A stretch of 64,000 bases of DNA from Salana multivorans (GCF_003751805.1 NZ_RKHQ01000001.1:2046001-2110000), one strand, 5' to 3'. Shown: positions 25,179-33,693, counted from the first letter of the stretch. Notes: generated from the letters alone by a model not told the origin. Made by a program: numbers and translations.

Positions 25179-25693
25179 CGTGCACCCCGAGACCGGAGCC
25201 GTCCCAACCAGCTCCCCGCCAGCACCAGCGCGGCGGCGGCGGCGATCGCCCATACGACCTCGGCGCCGGTCGTCTCCAGCGGCGGCCCACCGTCCGGTGC
25301 GGCGCCTGCGCACGCCGCGACCTCGGTCGCGGCGAACGTCAGGAGCGACTCCCCGCTCAGTCCCTGTGCCTCGTTTCCCGTCTCGCGCGGCAGGTGCGCC
25401 GTCACCGTCACCGTGACGTGCTCGCCCGCGCCGACGACGGGCAGTGTCTGCTGACCGCACTCACGGACCTGTTGTGGTGAGGATGCGTAGGAGATCTCTA
25501 TGGGCGGGGTCACCTCGAACAGCTCGCCCGACTCGACGTGATCGAAGCGCACCACGACGTCAACGCCGGAGGAGTTGGTGACCTCAACCGTTCTCGAGAC
25601 AACGTCTGCGGGGCGCAGGACGTCGATCGAGATCGTCGAGGGTGATGCGATCACCCCGACGGCCTCGATGTCGGCATCGGTCCGGTTCACCAT
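25175..25693 (-). CDS. Small anchored protein of the TasA-like operon
   Basis: This protein has about 172 residues if ATG 25693 is the start. The core reads as a beta-sandwich (SRTVEVTNSSGVDVVVRFDH, then VTVTVTAHLPRETGNEAQG) with two Cys pairs' worth of cysteines (RECGQQ, VAACAGA). The C-terminus has LETTG, a hydrophobic segment and RLRSRGAR, an LPXTG-like wall-sorting signal. No signal peptide is visible, which is odd for an anchored protein. The residues just upstream in frame (VLTAGTTSLS) look like the TasA-family strand that follows a signal peptide. Either the start is wrong, a frameshift has removed the signal, or it is secreted with a partner. It lies 23 bases after the TasA-like gene and overlaps the RCC1 gene. 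Confidence 0.7.
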   Translation of the reverse strand: MVNRTDADIEAVGVIASPSTISIDVLRPADVVSRTVEVTNSSGVDVVVRFDHVESGELFEVTPPIEISYASSPQQVRECGQQTLPVVGAGEHVTVTVTAHLPRETGNEAQGLSGESLLTFAATEVAACAGAAPDGGPPLETTGAEVVWAIAAAAALVLAGSWLGRLRSRGAR

Positions 25694-25716
25694 GCTGAGG
25701 GAGGTAGTGCCGGCGG

Positions 25717-26274
25717 TCAGGACAGCGTCTGCGTCGCGGTGAACGGCAGGTCGATCTGGATCTCCTGACCGGCGATCTCCACCGGGGCGTCACTGCTGAC
25801 GGTGATCGCGAGCGTGAGTGTGTGCCCGGTCGCAGTCGTGCCGTTCGCGCCGATCGCGAAGTCGGTGAACGCCGCCTCGGTCAGGGGGCCCGAGTACAGC
25901 TCCGTGCTCGTCGCGGCATCGGTGATCGTCAGCTCGAGCTCGTCCTGGAGCAGGTCATCGCCAGTGGCGTCGTTGTCCACGACCGGGATCGCCAGCGCCA
26001 GCGCCGCGTTGACTGAACCCGAGTTGTAGACGACGAGATCCTGAGTGACCTCGACTCCGGGGGCGAGCACGTCGCCGTCCTCGAACACGATCACGTACGG
26101 ATCGGGGCTACCGTCCTGGTCGGCGTCGAACTTCAGGTCCAGCGTGCCCGCCGTCAGAGTCGTGCGCACCGTGCCGGAATCCGAGAACAGGGCCATCGAG
26201 CCGCCGACTGCCATCACCGCAACAACACCAGCGGCCGCGAGAATACGAAGACGCGGCGAGATCGAGATACTCAT
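25717..26274 (-). CDS. TasA/camelysin-like protein with SipW-dependent signal
   Basis: This secreted protein has about 185 residues; GAGGAG lies eight bases before ATG 26274. The signal peptide (LRILAAAGVVAVMAVGGS) ends MALFSDSG, the A-x-F-[ST]-D SipW-dependent cleavage site. TTLTAGTLDLKFD follows, the first strand of the TasA/CalY fold. The rest alternates beta strands with Asp-rich loops (NSGSVNAALALAIP, a late FTATQTLS end). In Bacilli such proteins form biofilm matrix fibres; many actinobacterial members are uncharacterised. It is the first gene of a four-gene operon that also supplies its probable peptidase. Confidence 0.82.
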   Translation of the reverse strand: MSISISPRLRILAAAGVVAVMAVGGSMALFSDSGTVRTTLTAGTLDLKFDADQDGSPDPYVIVFEDGDVLAPGVEVTQDLVVYNSGSVNAALALAIPVVDNDATGDDLLQDELELTITDAATSTELYSGPLTEAAFTDFAIGANGTTATGHTLTLAITVSSDAPVEIAGQEIQIDLPFTATQTLS

Positions 26275-27256
26275 CGAAGAAACTCCTCTATTGGGGGCGA
26301 ACGAATCCACAGGCGACAACCGGGCCGTCTCCACGAAACCCATGTCACAAGCCCCCTGCCGACGGAGCAACGGCCAGCATCGCAACCACCGTAGAGGACA
26401 TCTGGTATTGCCGGAAGACCCAATCAGGATGCGAGGGCGGGCTGGCGGGTTCCCTCAAAGCCGGGGGCCGAAGGGCTGGAGAATCCGGACAACTCCGCGG
26501 CCGGGGAACTGGCGGCGCTTGACAGGGGGCTAAGCGCCGGGGGACACCAGTACGCCCTCGCGACTTCGATGCTGCCGCCCCGCCGCCTCGCTGACCGACA
26601 CGTGACCCGCTACCCGCGACCAGGCACCCAGGGAACCCTCAAGGTATGGCCCCTCGGGGAGTCCGACACCCGACTAGGGCGGGTTCGCGCCGGAGTGGTC
26701 CGCCCGAGCGGCGGTTGGGGTGCGACGACGGACTGCCCGGGCATCCACGTCTAGCCTCGTGTCTCGCGGAGGAGAGGAGGTCGTCGTGTCGCTTACCGTC
26801 CTCCGTGGTTGCCGTCTGGCGCGGCCCGTCAGTGGCTGCGGGGGGCAGCCTGCGGGGGAGTGTGCCGCCCTCATCGGACGTGGAGCGCAGACCTGCTTTG
26901 TGGAGGCCCGAGCTCATGCCGCGCTCGCCATGCTTGGCTCGGGGGATGACCGCGGGGGCTGAGGGCATCCGCAGTTCGACCAGCCGCGGCTGTTGGGTTC
27001 GTCGATGAGCCCCGTGGCCAGCGAAGGGCGATCGGCTAGGTCTCGAGAGGAAGGTCTCGCCTGGGCCGAGCTGGCTGGGCGATCCGGAGGCCTCACGTCT
27101 CTGCGTCGTCGCGAACGCCTCGACGGGTGTGCTTGCGGCTCGTGGCGAGCCGCGCCGATGTGGATCGCGGGCCGCCGACCAGCGGTCCTGGTGCCGGGTG
27201 ACGCTCGTAGCGGTTCCCAGCACCAGAACCTCCCGCTTGTGGCGGTGTCGGCTGAC
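26275..27256. other. Large intergenic region inside the island
   Basis: These 982 bases separate the TasA-like start from the 3' end of the next RCC1 gene. The left end must hold the TasA-like promoter and 5' leader. An open frame on the minus strand at 26639-27223 has no ribosome-binding site, no domain and shadow-like composition, and I do not call it. A riboswitch was considered but no consensus core was found. Confidence 0.55.
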
Positions 27257-29260
27257 CTAGTCGGCCTCGGTACCCGTTCGCTGGCGCTTCGCGGCCAGGG
27301 TGAGCCCGGCCCCCAGTGCGAGGGCGGTGGCGGCCAGCGTGAGCCAGTAGAGGAGACTCGCACCGGTCGTGGGCAGATCCTGACCCTCGCCCGACTCGCC
27401 CGACTCGCCCGACTCGCCCGACTCGCCCGACTCGCCCGACTCGCCCGGCATGCCCGACTCGCCCGGCGATGGCTCGGGCGCCGGTTCGAGTTCCGGAGCG
27501 ACCACCGAGGCCTGCGACAGGGTTGCGGTCGCGGTGATCGCCTCGCCGAGTGGATTGGTGAACACCGCTCGATAGGTTGCCGCGCTGTCCGCGTCGGGGA
27601 TGGTCGTGGTGAGAGTCGTGGTCGTCGTCAGGTTCTCCGTCGTCGCCGAGACGTCGTCGAGGACGGTGACCCAGTGGCCGTCCTCCAGTCGCTGCCAGGA
27701 GGCGGCAGGGGCCTCGTCAGCGTTCGCTGCAGCGGTGAGGATCACGACCGCGGCGGTGTCGCCGGTGGCGTCGGCAGGGTGGAGTGTGACGGCGGGAGAG
27801 GTTCCGAAGGCGAACCCGTCGGGGAAGGAGATCAGCTCGGCGCCGTTGCCAAGGACTCGGATGTCCACGAGGCCGGATGGATGAGGGGGCGACGTCACCT
27901 GAAGGGCTCCAGGGGCAACTGGTGTCACGGACGCCGCCTCCACGTCGCCGAAGAACACCTGCATCAGCATTGGCGAGGGCAGGTTCACCGCGACCGGGCT
28001 GGGGTGGCTCTGCACCTGTCCGTCACCAAGGCGTCCGTACCGCCCGGCACCCCAGGCGTAGGCACGGCTCTCGTCCTCGTCCAGTGCCAACGAGTGGTAG
28101 GACCCCGCGGCGATCTGCGTGATGGTCGCGCCCGCCATCGCCCCGGAGGTGTCGACAGCGACGGGGCTCAGATAGCCGCCCTCCTGCCCCGTACCGAGCT
28201 GTCCCGAACCGCCCCAGCCCCAGCCGTAGATCCGTCCCGCGTCGTCCAGGGCCAAGGAGTGATAGGTGCCGGCGGCGATCTGGGTGATGGTCTTGCCGGA
28301 CAGCACCCCGGAGGTGTCGACGGCGACCGGGATCCGATGACTCTCATCCTGTCCGGTGCCGAGCTGCCCCGGCCCGCCCCAGCCCCAGGCGTAGACCATG
28401 CCCTCGTCATCGAGCGCGAGCGAGTGGCCGCGCCCGGCGGCGATCTGGGTGATGGTCTTGCCGGACAGCACCCCGGAGGTGTCGACGGCGACCGGGATCG
28501 GCACGTTCTCGGCCTGCCCGGTATCGATACCGAGCATCTCGTGGTCGCCCCAGGTGTAGACCCTTCCCTCGTCGTCGAGCGCCATCGACATGGTGCTGTC
28601 GGTGGCGATCTGGGTGATGGTCTTCCCGGACAGCGCCCCGGAGGCGTCGACGGCGACCGGACTCAGCTCGGTCCCGGTCTGGCCGTTGCCGAGCTGCCCG
28701 GAGGCGCCCCGGCCCCAGGCGTAGACCCTTCCCTCGTCATCGAGCGCCAGGGAGTGCTCGCGCCCGGCGGCGATCTGGGTGATGGTCTTGCCGGACAGCA
28801 CCCCGGAGGCGTCGACGGCGACCGGACTCAGCTCGGTCCCGGTCTGGCCGTTGCCGAGCTGCCCGGAGGCGCCCTGACCCCAGGCGTAGACCTTGCCTTC
28901 GTCATCGAGCGCCAGGGAGTGGTAGGCGCCGGCGGAGATCTGGGTGATGCCCCTGCCGGACAGCACCCCCACCGCCTCGATCGCGGTCGGTGTCGCCTGT
29001 AGGTCGGCTTGACCGTTGCCGAGCTGCCCGAGGCTGCCGTTCCCCCAGGAGTAGACCCGCCCGAGGTCGTCCAGAGCCAGCGAGTGCTCTTCCCCGGCCG
29101 ACAGCGAGACGAGCCTCCCGCCGGGGACCGAGAGCGAGATCACGGTCCCGCCGGCCGTGGGGCCGTGATCCGGCGTGACGACGGCTCCGGCGGGAGCGCC
29201 TCCCGCAGCAAGAGCCACGCTCGTTCCGGCGACCAGCCAACCGCGCAACCACATGCGCAT
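27257..29260 (-). CDS. Wall-anchored RCC1 propeller protein with LPTTG sorting signal
   Basis: This surface protein has about 667 residues; GGAGG precedes ATG 29260 and a signal peptide ends near GAPAGAV. The N-terminal strand VTPDHGPTAGGTVISL and the segment VFFGDVEAASVTP...TSPPHPSGLVDIRV together make one IPT/TIG-like domain split by the propeller. Between them are seven RCC1 repeats of about 60 residues, 'HSLALDDEG-x-VYAWG-x-x-x-x-GQLG', with near-identical spacer 'SGVLSGKTITQIAAG'. A further Ig-like domain, a PGESG-type spacer and LPTTG with a hydrophobic segment and KRQR follow. The blade repeats are so alike in DNA that recent expansion is likely. It probably acts as an adhesin. Confidence 0.85.
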   Translation of the reverse strand: MRMWLRGWLVAGTSVALAAGGAPAGAVVTPDHGPTAGGTVISLSVPGGRLVSLSAGEEHSLALDDLGRVYSWGNGSLGQLGNGQADLQATPTAIEAVGVLSGRGITQISAGAYHSLALDDEGKVYAWGQGASGQLGNGQTGTELSPVAVDASGVLSGKTITQIAAGREHSLALDDEGRVYAWGRGASGQLGNGQTGTELSPVAVDASGALSGKTITQIATDSTMSMALDDEGRVYTWGDHEMLGIDTGQAENVPIPVAVDTSGVLSGKTITQIAAGRGHSLALDDEGMVYAWGWGGPGQLGTGQDESHRIPVAVDTSGVLSGKTITQIAAGTYHSLALDDAGRIYGWGWGGSGQLGTGQEGGYLSPVAVDTSGAMAGATITQIAAGSYHSLALDEDESRAYAWGAGRYGRLGDGQVQSHPSPVAVNLPSPMLMQVFFGDVEAASVTPVAPGALQVTSPPHPSGLVDIRVLGNGAELISFPDGFAFGTSPAVTLHPADATGDTAAVVILTAAANADEAPAASWQRLEDGHWVTVLDDVSATTENLTTTTTLTTTIPDADSAATYRAVFTNPLGEAITATATLSQASVVAPELEPAPEPSPGESGMPGESGESGESGESGESGESGEGQDLPTTGASLLYWLTLAATALALGAGLTLAAKRQRTGTEAD
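27393..27446. repeat. 9-bp tandem repeat encoding the Glu-Ser-Gly spacer
   Basis: Six perfect copies of GACTCGCCC lie in tandem, with one more after an interrupting GGCATGCCC. Read on the minus strand they encode (Gly-Glu-Ser)n before the LPTTG signal. Slipped-strand length change would keep the frame and alter spacer length. Confidence 0.9.
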
Positions 29261-29605
29261 CGATCCTCCAGACCACGCCACGACGACCACGCCCCTACTT
29301 CGCAACCCGAGTGGGACGCGTTGGCCCCGCTGACGGTCGTCAAGTTACCGATACTGCGCGTCCTAGAATTGCGCGCCTGTGGCTACCCGCGATGGCCCGC
29401 GGGGGAAACCCTGACCTTGGGTCGTCGGGACGAGTGCGGACCGACGAGTGTCGATGTGGAATGTCCAGCGGGCCGCGGCAGTGCCGATGGAGATAGCCGG
29501 TCGATACGCCTTCTCGTGGAGGCTGGCTACTCCGGACGTGCGTCGCCGTCCGATGGACGAAACCGACATCCCGCACGGCGCGCGGGTGTCTCGTGAGGAG
29601 AATCC
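29261..29605. other. Divergent intergenic region between two surface-protein genes
   Basis: These 345 bases separate the minus-strand RCC1 gene from the plus-strand DUF5979-type gene and should hold both promoters. A TAGAAT box at 29364-29369 could be a -10 element for the plus strand, but it has no good -35 partner. No gene is supported here. Confidence 0.5.
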
Positions 29606-32600
29606 GTGCCTGTTGCCCCGCGCCTCTGCCTGTCCGCTGCTGCCGCGGTCGTCCTGATCGCCGGGGCGGGCCTGACCCTCTGCGAGCTCCCCACGGCGAA
29701 CGCGGCCGTCGGGGCGTCCGTGACGCCCGCGAGCGAGGAGGCCGACTGCCCGCCGACGTGGGTGTGGCCGCCGTTGCACAACGACTCCCCGCAGTACACG
29801 GACAACGGCATCGCCGTGTACGCGGGGGGCGACTTCTCGGTGGGGCGGTCGGCGGCGGAGGCCGAGGGTCGCGTCCTGGTACAGGGGGCGATGACCTTTG
29901 ACCGTCAGCCGCCGGGGCTGTTCAACCTCGGCAGGGTCGGAGTCGGGTCCCAGGTCGCCCCGACCTCCGGCTCGGTCATGGTGTTGACCGGGGCGAGCCT
30001 GGAGGACGACCTGACCCTGACGCCCGGGAACAGGATCGAGATCGGGCACGGTGTCGCGGGTGGTGGGGACGTGTGGATCGGCGGTGACCTGGTGCCCTCC
30101 CTGGAGCCGGTGGAGACGAACGGTGGCACGGTGACCTCCCGGTTGGGGGCTGCCGCGACGAGCGGGTACTCGGCGCTGCCCGGCGAGCTGCGCGAGCTCT
30201 CGGTCGAGCTCGCAGCCCAGGCCCCCAACGGCCGGGTCACGGTCAGCGGGAACAGGCTGACGTTCACTGGAACCGGGGAGCCCGGCGTCCTGCAGGTCTT
30301 CACGATCGATGCGGCCGTGCTGGGCCAGGCGACCATCGAGGAGAGCTGGGTCGGGATCCCGGAGGAGACCGCCGTGGTGGTCAACGTGACGGGCGAGAGG
30401 GCCCGGATGAACCCGGTGTTCGTCTCCGACGACGGCGTGCGCGCCGACGATCCGAGCAGTCAACGGTTCCCGAGGGTCGCGGTCCGAACGCTGTGGAACT
30501 TCGTCGATGCGCGTTCGCTCGACCTGGCCGGCACGAGTCAGATCCTCGGCTCGATCCTGGCGATGGACGCCGAGCGCACCGAGATCACGGCCTCGACCAA
30601 CGGCCGGCTCTATCTCGGCGGGGATCTCGTCCTGGCCGGGACCGGGAACGAGACGCACAACTACCACTGGCCCTGGTCACGCGTCACGTCGTGCGAGGAC
30701 GAGCCGGAGGAGGAGGACCCGGCCGGCAAGGTATCGGTCACCAAGCACCTGGCATCCGACGCGGCGCTGCTGCCTGCTGGGCTCAGCTTCGAGGGCGCCG
30801 TGAGCTGCGCGACCCCGTCGGGACAGGTCACTGCTGGGCGGTGGAGGATTCGTCCCGGGCAGACCATGACCCAGGACGGTCTCCCCGTCGGCTCGGTGTG
30901 CGAGATCACCGAGTTCACTCCCCAGCCCGTTGACGGGGTCCAGTGGGATCCACCGGTCTTCGATCCGCCAGACGCGCGCGTGGTCGTCCCACCCGAGGGG
31001 CAGCCGCAGGTGGGGGTGCACGTCACGAACACCTCGCGCGCCAGGTTCGCCGTCACCAAGCAGGTCATCGGCCCGGACGGCGACGACACGGGTCTCGCGG
31101 CGACGCAACGCACGTTCGCCGTGGAGTACGCGTGCACCTCAGCCGGGCGGCCCGTCGACGGGCTCGGTCCCGATGGGGACGTCCTTCCCGGTAGTGCCTC
31201 TGGCACCCTCGAGATCCGCGCGGGGCAGCGGGTCGAGTCTCCCTCGTTCCCCGTTGGCACCGTCTGCGACCTGGTCGAGCGGCTCACCTCGGAACCGGGC
31301 GACTTCGACGACGGTCACCACTGGTCCGCGGTCGAGATCCTTCCCGCGTCGCGGATCGTCGTCGGCAAGGCGGAGCTGGCGGAGATCGCGGTCCGCAACC
31401 ACTTCGTGCGCGAGCCCGAGCCCCTCGGGGTCTTCGCCGTCACGAAGTCGGTCCAGGGCCCGGGCGGGTTCATCGCCACGGACAGGACCTTCCCGGTGGA
31501 CTACGTCTGCACCCTCGACGGTGCCCCGAGCCTTGGTCTCGACGCCCAGGACGGCGTCACCATCGTCGCGCCGGACGGCCGAGGGCGGCTGGAGGTCCGC
31601 GCCGGAGAGAGGCAGACCTCCCCGGCCTTCGCCGTGGGGACCAGCTGTGACCTCAGCGAGGACCTGACAGCTCAGCCGGACGACTTCGACACCGACATGC
31701 ACTGGAAGGCTCCCGAGTTCCTGCCCGGTTCGACGGTCCTCATCGGCGACCCGGAGCCCGGCGACGAGCTGACCGTCGTCGAGGTGGAGCTGCGCAACAC
31801 CTACGAGGCGAACGACACCCCGCTGGCCGCGTTCGCCGTGACCAAGCAGGTCGTCGGGCCCGGAGGCGACGACGCCGGGTTCGCACGCCCCGAGCGTGAC
31901 TTCGCCGTGACGTTCTCCTGCACCCTGGACGGGGCGCCCTCGCCCGGGTACGGGCCGGACGGGACCGACATCCTCGCCCCCGACGGCACCGGCGTCCTGC
32001 GTGCTCGGGTGGGAGAGATCACGACCTCCCCCCTGTTCGCCCAGGGCACGCGGTGCGACCTGCAGGAAGACCTGGTCGCCTACTACGACGACTTCATCGG
32101 CCCCGACCATCACTGGAGGGAGGGACACCTCCTGCCTTCCGGCACCGTGCACCTGCTCGACGAGGACGTCCTGGTGGAGGTCGTGCTGCGCAACTATTTC
32201 GACGTCGACATCCCCGACCCGGCACCCCCACGGGTGACGTTCGAGGTGACCAAGGCCACGAACGGCCCCGAGGCCGGGATCGTCGACCCGCAACGACCGT
32301 TCGAGGTCGGCTTCGACTGCCAGGTCGACGACGGGCCCAGCTCGGGTACCGACTCCTCCGGCACCGTCCTGCTCGCCCCTGACGGCACGGGCTCGTTGAC
32401 GGTCGCCGACGGGCGCACCGCCCAGGGTCCCTGGTTCGTTCCGGGGACCGTCTGCACGCTGACCGAGGAGCTCGAGCACCGACCGGGTGACTTCGGTGAC
32501 CGTGACTCGGACTTCGAGTGGACCGACGCCGTGTTCAACCGCACCATGCCGATCGAGCTGACCTCGGGAGTCTCGGAGCCCGTCGGGGTACTGCTGACCA

Positions 32601-33256
32601 ACGTGTTCGCCACGACGGAGGGGCCCGATCGCGGAGTCTTCGCCGTCACCAAGCGGATCGAGGGTCCCCCCGGGGCGAGCCTGCCCGCCGACCTGACCTT
32701 CACCGTCGACTACACCTGCACCATCAACGGCACCCCAGCCGTCGGGCTCGACCCGGATCGCCTCGATGAGGTGATCGCGCCGTGGGGGACAGGAACGCTC
32801 ACCGTCGCTCCGCACGCCCCGCCTACCCGAGGCCCAGCATTCGACACGGGCACCGTGTGCGAGCTCAGCGAGCACCTTTCCGAGCGCTCCGGCGACTTCC
32901 CCGAGGACGGCTGGTCCTGGCAGGAGGCAACCTTCGCGCCGGGGTCCGTCGTCACGATCGACCGCACGACGCCCGCCGAGCCGATCGAGATCACTCTGAC
33001 GAACACCTATGCGGGCCCCGGGACGCCGGGCCCCGGGACACCCGGACCCGAGACACCCGAAGCGCCGGAGACGGAGGGGACCCCCTCGGCCGTCCCCAGC
33101 CCGGGTCAGAGCTGGCCGATCGAGGGTGGCTCGCGAGCTCCCGACGACGGCCTGGCGGTCACCGGAGGGTCTCAGCCTGCAATCTGGCTGCTCGGGGGAT
33201 CGCTCGTCGTCGCAGGTTCTCTCGCGGTGGCGTCGAGGCGACGCTTCGGCCTGTGA
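29606..33256 (+). CDS. Giant wall-anchored protein: choice-of-anchor-A domain plus six DUF5979-type repeats
   Basis: This secreted protein has 1216 residues. GTG 29606 is supported by GAGGAG six bases upstream and a signal peptide (LCLSAAAAVVLIAGAGLTL). Residues 60-360 resemble the choice-of-anchor-A domain (GIAVYAGGDFSVG, LYLGGDLVLAGTGNETHNYHW). Six repeats of about 110 residues follow, each opening '[FS]-x-VTK-x-[VI]-x-GP' and containing a Cys pair (D-Y-x-C-T, G-T-x-C-D/E-L), 'GDF' and a closing 'V-x-V-x-L-x-N-x-[FY]', as in DUF5979 domains. The paired cysteines could form a disulphide in each repeat. A Pro/Gly/Thr spacer, LAVTG, a hydrophobic segment and SRRR end the protein, a sortase-type anchor. 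It probably forms a long stalk displaying the N-terminal domain. Confidence 0.85.
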   Translation: MPVAPRLCLSAAAAVVLIAGAGLTLCELPTANAAVGASVTPASEEADCPPTWVWPPLHNDSPQYTDNGIAVYAGGDFSVGRSAAEAEGRVLVQGAMTFDRQPPGLFNLGRVGVGSQVAPTSGSVMVLTGASLEDDLTLTPGNRIEIGHGVAGGGDVWIGGDLVPSLEPVETNGGTVTSRLGAAATSGYSALPGELRELSVELAAQAPNGRVTVSGNRLTFTGTGEPGVLQVFTIDAAVLGQATIEESWVGIPEETAVVVNVTGERARMNPVFVSDDGVRADDPSSQRFPRVAVRTLWNFVDARSLDLAGTSQILGSILAMDAERTEITASTNGRLYLGGDLVLAGTGNETHNYHWPWSRVTSCEDEPEEEDPAGKVSVTKHLASDAALLPAGLSFEGAVSCATPSGQVTAGRWRIRPGQTMTQDGLPVGSVCEITEFTPQPVDGVQWDPPVFDPPDARVVVPPEGQPQVGVHVTNTSRARFAVTKQVIGPDGDDTGLAATQRTFAVEYACTSAGRPVDGLGPDGDVLPGSASGTLEIRAGQRVESPSFPVGTVCDLVERLTSEPGDFDDGHHWSAVEILPASRIVVGKAELAEIAVRNHFVREPEPLGVFAVTKSVQGPGGFIATDRTFPVDYVCTLDGAPSLGLDAQDGVTIVAPDGRGRLEVRAGERQTSPAFAVGTSCDLSEDLTAQPDDFDTDMHWKAPEFLPGSTVLIGDPEPGDELTVVEVELRNTYEANDTPLAAFAVTKQVVGPGGDDAGFARPERDFAVTFSCTLDGAPSPGYGPDGTDILAPDGTGVLRARVGEITTSPLFAQGTRCDLQEDLVAYYDDFIGPDHHWREGHLLPSGTVHLLDEDVLVEVVLRNYFDVDIPDPAPPRVTFEVTKATNGPEAGIVDPQRPFEVGFDCQVDDGPSSGTDSSGTVLLAPDGTGSLTVADGRTAQGPWFVPGTVCTLTEELEHRPGDFGDRDSDFEWTDAVFNRTMPIELTSGVSEPVGVLLTNVFATTEGPDRGVFAVTKRIEGPPGASLPADLTFTVDYTCTINGTPAVGLDPDRLDEVIAPWGTGTLTVAPHAPPTRGPAFDTGTVCELSEHLSERSGDFPEDGWSWQEATFAPGSVVTIDRTTPAEPIEITLTNTYAGPGTPGPGTPGPETPEAPETEGTPSAVPSPGQSWPIEGGSRAPDDGLAVTGGSQPAIWLLGGSLVVAGSLAVASRRRFGL

Positions 33257-33402
33257 GCGTGCCCGTTCGACCTTCGAGCCACCCCGCCTCCGAACACCGT
33301 TCGGTCACGGGCGGGCACGACTAACCGGTTCCCGACCGCCTTCAACGAAGGGAGTAGCCCGGACGGGGTTCGCCTGGGCCATCACCAGGGGAGTCAGGGG
33401 CG

Positions 33403-33612
33403 ATGGCTCCGACTCGCGTGCTGGGGCGCGCCGGGGCCGCCGACGGGACTGCCAGCGCAGGAGAGGACGGCGAGGATGTCCAGCAGGCTGCGCGTCGCAG
33501 GCTTGTCGTCTTTCGGAAGCTCAACGGCACGTCGCCCCGGAAGGCGCGTGAAGTCGCAGCTCTCGCAGACTTCTTCGAGGCCCCGATCGGAAGCCTCTTC
33601 GACGGGCTAGGG
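33403..33612 (+). pseudogene. XRE-type repressor remnant beside tRNA-Phe
   Basis: Residues 38-66 of this frame (RKLNGTSPRKAREVAALADF, then FEAPIGSLF) match the C-terminal part of an XRE helix-turn-helix domain, as in phage-type repressors where 'LNG' is followed by 'E-V-x-x-L-A-D-x-F-x-V-P-x-x-x-L-F'. The N-terminal helices are absent from the frame, and the frame runs on into the tRNA-Phe terminator. It is probably a broken regulator of the element that integrated here. Confidence 0.4.
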
Positions 33613-33693
33613 GGCGTTGTGCGTGGCGCCGGCGGCGGTGGCGCGCGGGGGCAACCTCAACGTCGCTCCACGACTCCAGCGCTCCTTCGTGCT

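Noticed and set aside
26400-26560. Possible cyclic-di-GMP riboswitch before the TasA-like gene
   Set aside because: A CAAAGCC-like run is present on the plus strand but the remaining conserved core is absent, and the orientation is wrong for the TasA-like gene.
26639-27223. A 194-codon minus-strand frame in the island gap
   Set aside because: No start signal, no domain and a Ser/Arg/Pro-rich shadow composition; reported as intergenic.
27393-27446. CRISPR-like repetition
   Set aside because: Units are only nine bases, contiguous and in frame within a coding spacer, so it is a protein repeat and not a repeat-spacer array.
29240-29260. Sequence resembling the TGCGCAACC operator
   Set aside because: It lies inside the signal-peptide codons of the LPTTG protein, lacks the palindromic right half and is far from the regulated locus.
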